A stretch of 64,000 bases of DNA from an uncultured Candidatus Melainabacteria bacterium (lineage in GTDB: Bacteria > Cyanobacteriota > Vampirovibrionia > Gastranaerophilales > Gastranaerophilaceae): NCBI GenBank assembly GCA_934693165.1, contig CAKUUX010000007.1, positions 1 through 64,000 on the forward strand, in the 5' to 3' direction. Positions 1 to 9,122 of the stretch are shown piece by piece. The notes beneath the pieces were generated by a model. That model saw only the letters and a program-made list of their open reading frames with translations, had not been told where the DNA came from and did not search any database. The stretch's first letter is position 1; the number at the start of each line of letters is the position of its first letter. The translations under genes were made by a program, and so were the position numbers.

Positions 1-173
1 ATAAAATCCTCATATAACTATTAAATTTTCCCTAAGTAAATTTTAAATTTCCCTTACTCTTATATAAAGTCCATGACCTTAAAATTATTGCTTTAAATGT
101 TACAATATATTACAAAGGTTTTTTTTAAATATTTATGTTTTAAAATATTAGTGGAGAGAATAGGAGTTAAGAT

Positions 174-1445
174 ATGGCAATTAAATCAATAATTTTGGCA
201 GCAGGCAAAGGTACTAGAATGAAGTCTGAAAAGCCTAAAGTTTTACACGATATTTTTGATAAAACCTTACTAGGCTATGTCCTAGATGCAGTTAATGGTA
301 CAGGCAAAGTTGATGAATCTTTCGTTATTGTTGGTCATCAAGCTGAAAGAGTTGATGAATATGTTAAAAATAATTATGAAAATGCAAAAACAATTCTTCA
401 AAGTCCTCAATTAGGTACTGGTCACGCTGTAAGTATGGCGTGTCCTGACTTAGAAGATTTTGATGGTGAAATTATCATCCTTTGTGGTGATACACCTTTG
501 ATTACCTCAAAAACTTTAGAAGCGTTTATCAAATCACACAAAAACAACCATTGTCATATTACAGTAATGACTGCAATTTTTGATGATCCAAAAAATTATG
601 GTAGAATTATCAGAAACCTTGATGGTTCTGTAAAAGCTATCGTTGAAGAAAAAGATGCGACTCCAGAACAAAAACAAATTCAAGAAGTTAACGCAGGTAT
701 CTACTGCTTGAATTGGCAAAAAGTTAAAAAGGCATTCTCTGAATTAAAGAGCAACAATGCACAAGGTGAATATTATTTAACAGATATTATTTCTTGGGGT
801 ACTAAGAAAAATCTTAACGTTCAAGCATATACACTAAAAGATAACAATGAAATTTTGGGTATTAACTCAAAAGTTCAATTAGCTGAAGCTGCTAAAATCT
901 TAAATAAACGTAGTTTAACAAGATTAATGAATGAAGGTGTTACTATTGTTGATCCTGATAACACTTGGATTAGTCCAGAAACTACAATTGATACTGACAC
1001 AATTATTTATCCAAATACATTCATTACAGGTGAAAATACAATCGGCAAAAACTGTAAAATTGGTCCATTTTCTCACTTAAGAGGTGGTAACAAAATTGGT
1101 AATAATGTAAGAATTGGCAACTTTGTTGAAATAAAAAAATCAGAAATTAAAGACAATACAAATGTTTCTCACTTAAGCTATATTGGCGATAGTGAATTAG
1201 GTTCTCACGTAAATATTGGAGCAGGCACAATTACAGCTAACTATAACCCAATTACAAAGGTTAAAAGCAAAACTGTAATTAAGGATAATGCAAATACTGG
1301 TTCAAATTCTGTTATCGTTGCTCCTGTGACAATTGAGGAAAAAGGCTTTGTTGCGGCAGGAACAGTTGTTACAAAAGACGTAGCAGAAGGTGATTTAGCA
1401 TTAACAAGAGCTGAATTGAGAACAGTAAAAAAATATGTAAAATAA
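174..1445 (+). CDS. glmU: Bifunctional UDP-GlcNAc pyrophosphorylase / glucosamine-1-P acetyltransferase GlmU
   Basis: Makes UDP-N-acetylglucosamine, the cytoplasmic precursor of peptidoglycan and LPS, by acetylating glucosamine-1-phosphate and then adding UMP. The N-terminus carries the nucleotidyltransferase signature LAAGKGTRMKSEKPKVLH (residues 8-25). From about residue 255 the sequence becomes hexapeptide repeats of a left-handed beta helix, with the conserved TNVSHLSYIGDS segment holding the acetyltransferase His and GAGTITANYN after it. At 423 residues it is a little shorter than the usual 450-460, mostly at the C-terminus. A GGAG ribosome site lies about 9 nt before the ATG. The next gene follows after 10 nt, so they are probably co-transcribed. 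Confidence 0.95.
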   Translation: MAIKSIILAAGKGTRMKSEKPKVLHDIFDKTLLGYVLDAVNGTGKVDESFVIVGHQAERVDEYVKNNYENAKTILQSPQLGTGHAVSMACPDLEDFDGEIIILCGDTPLITSKTLEAFIKSHKNNHCHITVMTAIFDDPKNYGRIIRNLDGSVKAIVEEKDATPEQKQIQEVNAGIYCLNWQKVKKAFSELKSNNAQGEYYLTDIISWGTKKNLNVQAYTLKDNNEILGINSKVQLAEAAKILNKRSLTRLMNEGVTIVDPDNTWISPETTIDTDTIIYPNTFITGENTIGKNCKIGPFSHLRGGNKIGNNVRIGNFVEIKKSEIKDNTNVSHLSYIGDSELGSHVNIGAGTITANYNPITKVKSKTVIKDNANTGSNSVIVAPVTIEEKGFVAAGTVVTKDVAEGDLALTRAELRTVKKYVK

Positions 1446-1455
1446 GGATTAAAAA

Positions 1456-1920
1456 ATGACTATAAAACCTTGGAATGATTATTTTTTAGATATGGCAAAA
1501 ACTTGTGCAACTCGTTCAAATTGTATTAGAGCGCAAGTCGGAGCCGTAATTGTTGGTGAAGATAAAAAAATCAAAGCTACAGGTTATAACGGTACACCGT
1601 CAAAAGTCGTTTCTTGTATGGAAAATGGCGAATGTTATCGTGTAAAAAATAATATTCAATCTGGTACAAGATATGAAACTTGTCGTTCTATTCACGCTGA
1701 ACAAAATGCAATTATTCAAGCAGGGCAAGATAGATGTAAAAATGCGACAATGTATATCTATGGTCATCAAATGATTTGTATTCTTTGTAAAAGATTTATT
1801 GTTCAATCAGGGATAAAAGATGTTTATCTAAAGAAAGATGATAACTCTCCAATAGTCTATGTTACAGTTGATGATATCCGTAGAGAATTGAATTCTACAA
1901 TGGCTGGCGTTGAGCTGTAA
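1456..1920 (+). CDS. dCMP deaminase-like zinc deaminase (ComEB family)
   Basis: Cytidine/deoxycytidylate deaminase-fold protein of 154 residues, probably supplying dUMP for dTMP synthesis. The zinc site is visible: HAEQNA (His80, Glu82) and a CxxC pair (Cys108, Cys111). The family normally has Pro-Cys-x-x-Cys; here the proline is replaced by isoleucine (MICILC), a small departure. A Cys-rich insert (Cys54, Cys60, Cys76) before the HAE motif resembles the second zinc site of ComEB/T4-type dCMP deaminases. It starts 10 nt after glmU. Family assignment is firm; the exact substrate is inferred. Confidence 0.85.
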   Translation: MTIKPWNDYFLDMAKTCATRSNCIRAQVGAVIVGEDKKIKATGYNGTPSKVVSCMENGECYRVKNNIQSGTRYETCRSIHAEQNAIIQAGQDRCKNATMYIYGHQMICILCKRFIVQSGIKDVYLKKDDNSPIVYVTVDDIRRELNSTMAGVEL

Positions 1921-2020
1921 CAAATGTAACAAAATATTAAGTGTACGTTTTAGCACAAAGGTTAAAATTTGTGAAAAGGTGGCATAATATTAGTGGAGAT
2001 ACAAAAATCCAAAGGAAAAA

Positions 2021-3688
2021 ATGAATAATACAATCCAATTTCACAGTGATCTTCAGAGATTAATTGAAATTTTACCTTCAAAGGTAACTAGTCGCCTTAA
2101 CCCAGACGAGATGAATGATGTTATCGAAATAGTTCTGGACTTAGGTAGACTTCCCGAGATTAGACACCATAAAGGCAAAATTGATTGTATTGAGTGTGAG
2201 CCAATTACTGACGAAGACATTAATCATATCACAAGTCATTTGCAAGAATTTACTTCAGATAATCGTTCTGGTATTCCAGGAACTTTGCACAGAATTAGTG
2301 CTATTAGAAACAGACAGGGCAAAATTGTAGGTTTAACATGTAGGGTTGGTAGAGTTGTAACAGGTACTATTGCTTGTATTAAAGATTATGTTATGACAGG
2401 CAAAAGCATTTTATTTTTGGGTAAACCAGGTGTTGGTAAAACTACAAAATTAAGAGAAATTTCAAGACTTGTAGCTGATGAATTAGGAAAACGTGTTGTA
2501 ATCGTTGATACATCAAATGAGATTGCTGGTGATGGTGATACTCCTCACCCTGCAATTGGTAAAGCAAGACGTATGCAAGTTAGTCAACCAGAATTTCAAA
2601 AAGATATTATGATTGAAGCTGTTGAAAATCATACGCCAGAAGTTATTGTTGTTGATGAAATTGGTACAGAAGCAGAAGCTCAAGCAGCAAGAACAATTGC
2701 CGAACGTGGTGTTATGTTGATTGCTACTGCTCACGGTCAAAGTTTAGAAAACTTGATTAAAAACCCAGCCTTATCTGACCTTGTTGGTGGTATTCAATCT
2801 GTTACTTTGGGTGATGATGAAGCCAAAAGACGTGGTTCTCAAAAAACTGTTCTTGAAAGAGAAAAACAACCGACTTTTGATATCGTAATTGAAATTATTG
2901 ATAGAAATACTTTAGCAATTTATAAAGACACTGCAGAAGCTGTTGATTATATCTTGAGAGGTTGGCCAATAAGACCTGAAATCAGAAAAGTTGACCAAAC
3001 TTATGATAAAAAACCGATTACAACTGTGGGCGAAAAGGTTGATATAAAACTTCCCGAAAAACCAGTTGAAGCTCCTGTTGTTGAAGAAAAACATGAAGTA
3101 GTTTCAGATTATCCTCAACATCATAATGCACCAGCAGAGGATTCTTTGAAGTTCTCTTTCAATAGAAAAGATTATGTTAACGAAAATAAAAAATTTAAAA
3201 AGATTTATCTATATGCTGTTTCAAGAAATATTGTAGAAAAAATCATTGAAAGATTGGATTTGAATGTAGAAATTACAAGGAACATTGATGATGCAGATAT
3301 TGTAATTGCTCATAAAAATTTTGCAAAGAGTGGTGCTAAAATCCTTTCTACAGCAAATGATTACCGTTTACAAGTTTTCTTTATTAAGACAAATTCAATG
3401 GCACAAATTCAAAAAGTTATGAAGGAAGCTCTTGATATTAGAGAATCAGATCATGCATTAAAAGGCTATTGCGATGATGCAGAAAGAGCTCTTGATGAAG
3501 CAAAAGCAGCTATTAATAAAATTTTGAATGGTAGTGAAGATATTGAACTTCAACCACAAAACCAACATATCAGAAAACTTCAACATGAGCTTGTTGAACA
3601 ACATAACTTAAATAGCCAAAGCATAGGCGAAGGCGAAGAAAGACATTTAAGAATTGTTGGTGGCAAAGATTTTAAAAAACTTGGCTAA
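2021..3688 (+). CDS. Ycf45-like R3H-domain AAA ATPase
   Basis: A 555-residue P-loop ATPase of the SpoIIIAA/Ycf45 type. The Walker A is GKPGVGKT (residues 134-141), followed by the family-typical VVIVDTSNEIAGDGD, a Walker B VIVVDEIG and an arginine-rich TIAERGVMLIATAHG region. A variable linker is followed by a C-terminal R3H-like nucleic-acid-binding segment (about 520-550, with HIRKLQHELVEQ and ERHLRIV). Proteins of this architecture are typical of cyanobacteria and plastids, which supports the taxonomic reading. Their function is poorly known; single-stranded nucleic acid binding is inferred from the R3H. An AAAGG site sits just before the ATG. Confidence 0.85.
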   Translation: MNNTIQFHSDLQRLIEILPSKVTSRLNPDEMNDVIEIVLDLGRLPEIRHHKGKIDCIECEPITDEDINHITSHLQEFTSDNRSGIPGTLHRISAIRNRQGKIVGLTCRVGRVVTGTIACIKDYVMTGKSILFLGKPGVGKTTKLREISRLVADELGKRVVIVDTSNEIAGDGDTPHPAIGKARRMQVSQPEFQKDIMIEAVENHTPEVIVVDEIGTEAEAQAARTIAERGVMLIATAHGQSLENLIKNPALSDLVGGIQSVTLGDDEAKRRGSQKTVLEREKQPTFDIVIEIIDRNTLAIYKDTAEAVDYILRGWPIRPEIRKVDQTYDKKPITTVGEKVDIKLPEKPVEAPVVEEKHEVVSDYPQHHNAPAEDSLKFSFNRKDYVNENKKFKKIYLYAVSRNIVEKIIERLDLNVEITRNIDDADIVIAHKNFAKSGAKILSTANDYRLQVFFIKTNSMAQIQKVMKEALDIRESDHALKGYCDDAERALDEAKAAINKILNGSEDIELQPQNQHIRKLQHELVEQHNLNSQSIGEGEERHLRIVGGKDFKKLG

Positions 3689-3695
3689 AAGTGAA

Positions 3696-4526
3696 TTATA
3701 AATCTCTGATAAATACAAATTGAGTATAGAAATTGTACTCTTTCTTGTGAGTTTCTGGCTTTTCCTCTTCTACAACATCTACAACTTTGTAACCTGCATC
3801 ATTATCACCTGATGCACGACCAGTTATTGAATAGAAGATACCATTTTTTGTGTATTCTTCGTTTGCATGAAAGTGTCCTGCAAAGATGCCTTTAACGTTA
3901 GAATGTTTTGCTAAAACTGCTTCGTATCTTTCATTTTTATACGCATCACGTTCTGTATGTCTTAATTTCATTGGAAAATGTTGGAAAATAATAACATTTT
4001 TCTTTTTCTTTTCGTATTTTGTTAATTCTTTATCCACCCAAGCAAGTGTATCATCTCTGTAATATCCACCTGGGCTTGGAATTACTTCTCTAGCTCCATC
4101 AACAACAAGAAAAACAAAATCATCTTTTTTGAATACAAAATTTATACGTCTTGATTTTTGGTATTTATCATATTTTCTAACTGTTTGTACGAAATCTTCT
4201 TTTGAAAATCCACCGTTTCTGAAAACGTCATGGTTTCCGACAACTACATAGTACGGAACATTAAGCGTATTTGCTTGTGATAAAAATTTAATATAATCTT
4301 CTTTATTTGAATGATTAGTATTATCACCAGTGAAAACGACAAACTCAACATTTTTAGTTTTGTTAATATTATTTATAATTTTATCAAAATTTTCTTCTGA
4401 AGTTTTGTCATTTTTGTAGTGTAAATCTGCAACTTGTACAAATCTAAAGTCTTTACAAAAAGCGTTTTGGGCAACTGTTAAAAATATAAATGTAAACAGT
4501 AACATTTTATATATAATTTGTTTCAT
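3696..4526 (-). CDS. Exported calcineurin-like metallophosphoesterase
   Basis: A 276-residue phosphoesterase with an N-terminal hydrophobic signal sequence (residues about 5-23, ending NAFC), so probably acts outside the inner membrane. All metal-ligand blocks of the calcineurin-like fold are present in order: DLH (Asp34, His36), GDN (Asp68), GNHD (Asn98, His99), QHFP and GHFHAN. The substrate is not evident. It is convergent with the Ycf45-like gene (7 nt between the stops) and divergent from the glycosyltransferase. A TATAAT on the minus strand lies about 23 nt upstream of the start. Confidence 0.85.
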   Translation of the reverse strand: MKQIIYKMLLFTFIFLTVAQNAFCKDFRFVQVADLHYKNDKTSEENFDKIINNINKTKNVEFVVFTGDNTNHSNKEDYIKFLSQANTLNVPYYVVVGNHDVFRNGGFSKEDFVQTVRKYDKYQKSRRINFVFKKDDFVFLVVDGAREVIPSPGGYYRDDTLAWVDKELTKYEKKKKNVIIFQHFPMKLRHTERDAYKNERYEAVLAKHSNVKGIFAGHFHANEEYTKNGIFYSITGRASGDNDAGYKVVDVVEEEKPETHKKEYNFYTQFVFIRDL

Positions 4527-4596
4527 AGTCTAGTCCAATCAATAATTATATGTTAAAATACTTGTAAAAATATTATATCATAAGTGGATTTATATA

Positions 4597-6291
4597 ATGC
4601 AAAATTTTATAAAAAAATATCCTGAATTTTGTGCAGTATGTTTATTAACATTACTATGCTTATTTTTCTTGTTTTTCGGGCTAGATTTTTATCCAATTTT
4701 AGATGATTCAGAAGCTCTTTTTGCATCTGTTGCTAAAAATATATTAGTCCACGATGATTTTAAATTGTTAGTATTGAACATGCAACCATTTTTGGATAAG
4801 CCACCTTTATATTTTTGGCTTATTGCTCAATCTATAAATTTATTTGATACATTTAATGAATTAAGTGTTCGATTACCGAATACAATTATTTCTTTTATAT
4901 TTGTATTTTTCATTTATTTTATGGGAAAACATGTTTTATCAAGAAAGTTTGGATTGGTTTCAGCTATTATTTTATTAACAAACTTAGCTTACTTAATCCT
5001 TTCTCATGTTGCTCTTTTTGATATAACATTTTCATTCTTTATAACCTTTGCAGTATATTTTGCGTTCTTAGCTAATCTTGAAGATGATTTATCTAAAAGA
5101 AAAAAATATTATTGGTGGATATTTTATTTCCTTTGTGGGCTTGCGTGCTTGGTAAAAGGAGCAGTAGGTATAATTTTACCTTTTGTAATTGTTGCAACTT
5201 ATTATTTTCTTATTAGAAAACTTAAGGATGTCTTTAAACCTTTGCATATAATAGTTGGTTTATTAATATTTGCACCTATTGCTTTACCATGGTTCTACGA
5301 AATGAGTATCTTATTTGGTAAAGAATTTATAAGAAACTATATATATATACCGAATTTTACAAGTTTCTTTAAAAATTTGGTATATTATGCATTGTTATTT
5401 ATTCCTGCATTTATGCCTTGGATTGTTATATTTTATGGTGATTTATTCGATGTTGTTAATAAAATTATTGTAAGATTTAAAAATAACACTCACTTTAGTA
5501 TCATTACAGTTGAACAAAAAGTAAGTTTATTTTCTCTTGTATATTTTGCAATAACTTATTTAACTATATGTATGATTAGCACTTCTCCATTTGCTATATT
5601 ACTGTTAGTTCCATCAGCATCAATGTTAACAGCATATTTATTATGTTCATCTGATGTAAATGAATTCTATAAAAAGAAAGTCGTTTCTTTTTCTACATAT
5701 ATAGTTGCAATTTTGTTTACTGTAAGTACAATTTCATTTGCGTTTTTATATATGTTTTTACCGTTGAATTTATTCGAACAAGTTCAACAATTTAAGAATT
5801 TTCTAGTTATAGGTATTAACTTCTTAAGTATTTTATTGTTATTAAAACTAAAAAATAAAGATGTTCTTGCAATGATTTCATCATACGTATTTTCAATGTT
5901 CTTTATCATTGTATTTACAGTTGTACATGGTTTTAATATGTTTTACTTTAGTGGTGAAAATGAGCTTGTAGAATATGCTAAATTCGCTAAGAGTAAAGAT
6001 ACTAAACTTATTGTGTATAATCTACCTGTTAAACCAAGTATTTTGATGGAATCTTCAGATAAGGTTTATTTTATAGATAAAAAACAAATTCTTGATATGG
6101 TAGATGTTTTAAACTCAGAAAAAAATAAAATTTGTTATATTATTTTGAAAAATAAAGATGTATCTGATACATTGCAAAAGTTGCCTATGCAAATTTATTT
6201 GCTAGATAGTGGTGACAAATATTCTATTTATTCAAATATTGAATTACCTAAAAAAGCTATCAGCTTGAGCAAATTCTATAACAAAAACTAG
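4597..6291 (+). CDS. GT39/ArnT-like integral-membrane glycosyltransferase
   Basis: A 564-residue polytopic membrane protein. The N-terminal half has the hallmarks of the PMT/ArnT (GT-C) fold: an acidic DDSEALFASVAKNIL segment in the first extramembrane loop (about residues 38-52) and FLDKPPLYFWLIAQ (about 66-79), followed by ten or more hydrophobic helices. The last 100 residues are soluble. Such enzymes move a sugar from a polyprenyl-phosphate donor to lipid A, protein or another envelope acceptor; the acceptor cannot be read here. It is very AT-rich but in line with its neighbours. Confidence 0.8.
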   Translation: MQNFIKKYPEFCAVCLLTLLCLFFLFFGLDFYPILDDSEALFASVAKNILVHDDFKLLVLNMQPFLDKPPLYFWLIAQSINLFDTFNELSVRLPNTIISFIFVFFIYFMGKHVLSRKFGLVSAIILLTNLAYLILSHVALFDITFSFFITFAVYFAFLANLEDDLSKRKKYYWWIFYFLCGLACLVKGAVGIILPFVIVATYYFLIRKLKDVFKPLHIIVGLLIFAPIALPWFYEMSILFGKEFIRNYIYIPNFTSFFKNLVYYALLFIPAFMPWIVIFYGDLFDVVNKIIVRFKNNTHFSIITVEQKVSLFSLVYFAITYLTICMISTSPFAILLLVPSASMLTAYLLCSSDVNEFYKKKVVSFSTYIVAILFTVSTISFAFLYMFLPLNLFEQVQQFKNFLVIGINFLSILLLLKLKNKDVLAMISSYVFSMFFIIVFTVVHGFNMFYFSGENELVEYAKFAKSKDTKLIVYNLPVKPSILMESSDKVYFIDKKQILDMVDVLNSEKNKICYIILKNKDVSDTLQKLPMQIYLLDSGDKYSIYSNIELPKKAISLSKFYNKN

Positions 6292-6419
6292 GTAAATTTT
6301 TGAAATTTTACTGGCATGCCAAATGCACTATTGTTGTGCATTGTCAACAAAAAATTTGCAAAATTTTAATCTAAATTCATTAAATTTTTGTCATTAATTT
6401 TTGTAAAACTAAGCTATCT

Positions 6420-6720
6420 TAGTGGTAATGGGGGGCATGGTCTATTGTAAAAATTTATACAAATTATTTTACTTGTAAGTCATGGATTAAAGTACTAGCA
6501 TGTACATGTTGAAAGAAACAAATAGCGTATAGAAGAAAAGAAGAAGATTAGGGAAGCTACACAGACGAAGGAGTGATGGCAACAGGGCGTAAGGCTCATT
6601 ATGAAAAAGATTTTACAATACAATATGATAAGAAATAGTTGAAATATAAAAACAAAATTTAATCATGAGAGGACAAAGGGATAGTTTTCTCATAAACTTG
6701 CCGAAAGGCAGGTTTTTTTT
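6420..6720 (+). ncRNA. Candidate structured RNA or long leader ending in a terminator
   Basis: A 441-nt gap between two genes holds no credible ORF. From about 6420 the composition changes: a run of six G (6430-6435), purine-rich stretches and short self-complementary pieces (CATGTACATG; ATGAGA pairing with TCTCAT at 6665-6693) lead straight into a strong intrinsic terminator. This suggests a discrete transcript of about 300 nt. I could not match it to RNase P, tmRNA, SRP or 6S RNA from conserved motifs. The 5' end is a guess. Confidence 0.4.
6695..6720 (+). terminator. Intrinsic terminator just upstream of anmK
   Basis: AACTTGCC, GAAA loop, GGCAGGTT, then eight or more T. The stem is 8 bp with one G-T pair. 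It ends 12 nt before the anmK start codon, so it must end an upstream transcript rather than the anmK message. Confidence 0.8.
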
Positions 6721-6726
6721 TATAAT
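6698..6726 (+). promoter_or_regulatory. Sigma-70-type promoter for a leaderless anmK mRNA
   Basis: TTGCCG (6698-6703), a 17-nt spacer and a perfect TATAAT (6721-6726) lie 6 nt before the anmK ATG. The expected start of transcription falls on or next to the A of the ATG, and there is no Shine-Dalgarno sequence. The -35 box lies inside the terminator stem. Confidence 0.65.
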
Positions 6727-6732
6727 TTTTGT

Positions 6733-7833
6733 ATGGACGAAAAAGAAACAAAATATGTTATATCATTAATGAGTGGAACATCAACAGATTCTATTGATGT
6801 GGGGTATTGTAAAGTTACTCCTGATTTAAGAGTTGAACTTATTGATGGAATAAATTATCCTTATCCAGAAAACGTTAAGGAACAAATTTTTAAATTATAT
6901 AAGCCAGATGCTACAGTTCAAGATTTATGCAGAATGAATTTTGTTATTGGTGAGTGTTTTGCGTCTGGAGCGAATAAACTTATCAAAAAGCATGGTAAAC
7001 CTGATTTTATATCATCTCATGGTCAAACTATTTATCATGTTCCTGCAAACAGTACTTTGCAGATTGGTGAATCTTCTGTAATTTCTGCAAGAACAGAATG
7101 CATGACTATTTCTAATTTTAGAGAAAAAGACATTGCAGTAGGTGGCGAAGGTGCACCATTAGTTTGTTTTGCTGATGAAAAATGGTTTAAACCTTTGAAG
7201 AAAAATGTTATTGTTCAAAATATTGGTGGCATTTCAAATTCTACTGTTATCTTAAATGATTATGATACTTATGGCTTTGATAATGGTCCAGGAAACATGC
7301 TTATTGATTATTGCATGCGTAAATTCTTTGACAAAGAATACGATAAGGATGGAAGAATAGCGTTAGAAGGTAATATTTCAGATAATTGGTTAAATTTGTT
7401 GTTAGAAGATGAATATTATTTAGTTGAACCTCCTAAAACAACAGGTAGAGAATATTTTTCTTCGCAATATATAGAAAATGCATTAAGAATTGCGCCAGAA
7501 AAACCAGAAGATATTATTGCTACTCTAACAGCCTTAACAGCCAAATCTATAGCCGTTTCGTATGAAAGGTTTGTTTATACCCATTCAAGCATTGATGAGG
7601 TTATATTAGGTGGTGGAGGTGCTTATAATCCAACTTTAGTTAATATGTTAAAAAGATTTCTTCCAAAACATGTTGAATTAAAAACACATGAGGATTACGG
7701 TATTTCTAATAACTTCAAAGAAGTTATGGCATTTGCTTTGTTGGGGTATTGCACATTTTATAATATTCCAAATAATTTGCCATCATGCACAGGTGCAAAA
7801 CACAGAACTGTTTTAGGAAAGATTACTTACTAA
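6733..7833 (+). CDS. anmK: Anhydro-N-acetylmuramic acid kinase
   Basis: Phosphorylates and hydrates 1,6-anhydroMurNAc to MurNAc-6-phosphate in peptidoglycan recycling. The 366-residue protein begins with the family motif VISLMSGTSTDSIDVGY and has NIGGISNSTV, the GFDNGPGNMLID nucleotide-binding block and a late GGGGAYNP motif. Length is typical. The conserved motif starts at residue 9, so the ATG at 6733 is almost certainly right even though it lacks a ribosome-binding site. Its last 21 nt overlap the converging nnrD gene. Confidence 0.93.
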   Translation: MDEKETKYVISLMSGTSTDSIDVGYCKVTPDLRVELIDGINYPYPENVKEQIFKLYKPDATVQDLCRMNFVIGECFASGANKLIKKHGKPDFISSHGQTIYHVPANSTLQIGESSVISARTECMTISNFREKDIAVGGEGAPLVCFADEKWFKPLKKNVIVQNIGGISNSTVILNDYDTYGFDNGPGNMLIDYCMRKFFDKEYDKDGRIALEGNISDNWLNLLLEDEYYLVEPPKTTGREYFSSQYIENALRIAPEKPEDIIATLTALTAKSIAVSYERFVYTHSSIDEVILGGGGAYNPTLVNMLKRFLPKHVELKTHEDYGISNNFKEVMAFALLGYCTFYNIPNNLPSCTGAKHRTVLGKITY

Positions 7834-8637
7834 CATTTCTTGTATAGCTTTTGGTATGTATTTTAGTAAATCAGATGCTAGAACAGAATATTCTGTCAAT
7901 TCTTCACTTGCAAGTTCTCCAGCTCTGCCGTGAAGATGTACAGCAAGACTAGAAGCTTCAAATACATCCATTTTTTGTGCTAAAAATCCTGCAATCATTC
8001 CACATAAAACATCGCCTGTTCCTGCTTTTGCAAGTGCTGAGTTACCTGTTGTATTTGTATAAATTTTTTCATCTTTGGAGCAAACAATTGTTTTGTGTGA
8101 TTTTAAAACAGTTGTACATCCATATTTTTCTGTAATTTTTTTTGCTGTAAATCGAGGATTTCTTAAAATGTCCTCAACTTTTTGTCCAGAAAGTCTTGAA
8201 GCTTCTGCAATATGAGGAGTAAAAATTACATTTTTAGGTAATTTTATTTTGGGAAATTTCGATATAATATTAAGCCCGTCAGCATCGATAACTACTGGCG
8301 TTTCGGTATCTTTTAAATCAAAAAGAATTGCTTTGAACATCAGAATTGCTCCAGGATCTTGAGAAAGTCCAGAACCGATAGAAATGACGTCATATTTAGG
8401 TAATTGTGACTTGATTTCTCCAACTGGCACACAAACAATGTCAGGAGTTAGTGAGGCAACTCTTAATAACACAGAAGGGATACTTGCAAGTGTAACATAT
8501 CCACAACCAACTTTTAGTGCTGACATACTAGATAAGTAGGCAGCTCCTGAAAAATTTTTGCTACCTGCTATGTTTAAAACTTTGCCAAAAGTTCCTTTAT
8601 GTGATTTCTCTTCTCTTATCGGTAAGTGTAAATCCAA
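7813..8637 (-). CDS. nnrD: ADP-dependent NAD(P)H-hydrate dehydratase
   Basis: Repairs damaged (hydrated) NADH and NADPH using ADP. It is a 274-residue ribokinase-fold protein with the YjeF C-terminal domain signatures: KVLNIAGSKNFSGAAYLSSMSALKVGCGYV near the start, VIDADGLN around residue 115 and NSALAKAGTGDVLCGMIAGFLAQ (about 200-220). The epimerase half (NnrE), often fused, is absent, so this is the stand-alone dehydratase. It follows trmL after 6 nt and overlaps the end of anmK by 21 nt. Confidence 0.92.
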   Translation of the reverse strand: MDLHLPIREEKSHKGTFGKVLNIAGSKNFSGAAYLSSMSALKVGCGYVTLASIPSVLLRVASLTPDIVCVPVGEIKSQLPKYDVISIGSGLSQDPGAILMFKAILFDLKDTETPVVIDADGLNIISKFPKIKLPKNVIFTPHIAEASRLSGQKVEDILRNPRFTAKKITEKYGCTTVLKSHKTIVCSKDEKIYTNTTGNSALAKAGTGDVLCGMIAGFLAQKMDVFEASSLAVHLHGRAGELASEELTEYSVLASDLLKYIPKAIQEMLVSNLS

Positions 8638-8643
8638 TTTGAA

Positions 8644-9120
8644 TTAAGCTCCATAAGTGTGTCTTATTGCTTCGTATAATACAATTGCTACTGAGTTAGA
8701 TAAGTTCAAGCTACGTCTGTGTTCAATCATTGGTATTGTGTAGCAGTATTCTCTCTTTGCTTCTAGTAATTTTTCGTCCAAACCTCTTGTTTCTGGCCCG
8801 AAAACTAAGAAATCGCCTTCTTTATATGGTGCTGTGTAATGTTCTTTATTGGTTTTTGTTGTGAAATAGTAGAAATTAGCTTCTGGGTTTTTCTCCCATA
8901 ATTCTTCTAATGATACAACTCTATGAACATCAACAAAATCGTGATAATCAAGTCCTGAACGTTTTAAGTATTTACTAGTTAAAGAAAAACCAATAGGTCC
9001 AACTAGGTATAAATTAGCTTTAGAACACGCACACAATCTAATAATATTGCCTGTATTTTGTGGAATTTCTGGTTCTACAAGAACAATATTATAAGTTTTT
9101 ATACCTTTATCAGTTGTCAT
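8644..9120 (-). CDS. trmL: tRNA (cytidine/uridine-34-2'-O)-methyltransferase
   Basis: A minimal SPOUT methyltransferase of 158 residues, predicted to 2'-O-methylate the wobble base of tRNA-Leu. The signatures EPEIPQNTGNIIRLCA (residues about 16-31), LVFGPETRGLDE and the knot motif IPMIEHRRSLNLSNSVAIVLYEA are all present. Length matches TrmL. It lies 2 nt downstream of the CDP-alcohol transferase gene and 6 nt upstream of nnrD, in a minus-strand run that is likely one transcript. Confidence 0.93.
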   Translation of the reverse strand: MTTDKGIKTYNIVLVEPEIPQNTGNIIRLCACSKANLYLVGPIGFSLTSKYLKRSGLDYHDFVDVHRVVSLEELWEKNPEANFYYFTTKTNKEHYTAPYKEGDFLVFGPETRGLDEKLLEAKREYCYTIPMIEHRRSLNLSNSVAIVLYEAIRHTYGA

Positions 9121-9122
9121 AA

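Noticed and set aside
6420..6720. RNase P RNA, tmRNA, SRP RNA or 6S RNA
   Set aside because: None of their conserved core motifs (for example the RNase P GAAAGUCCGGGC-type core or a tRNA-like TTCGA arm) is present.
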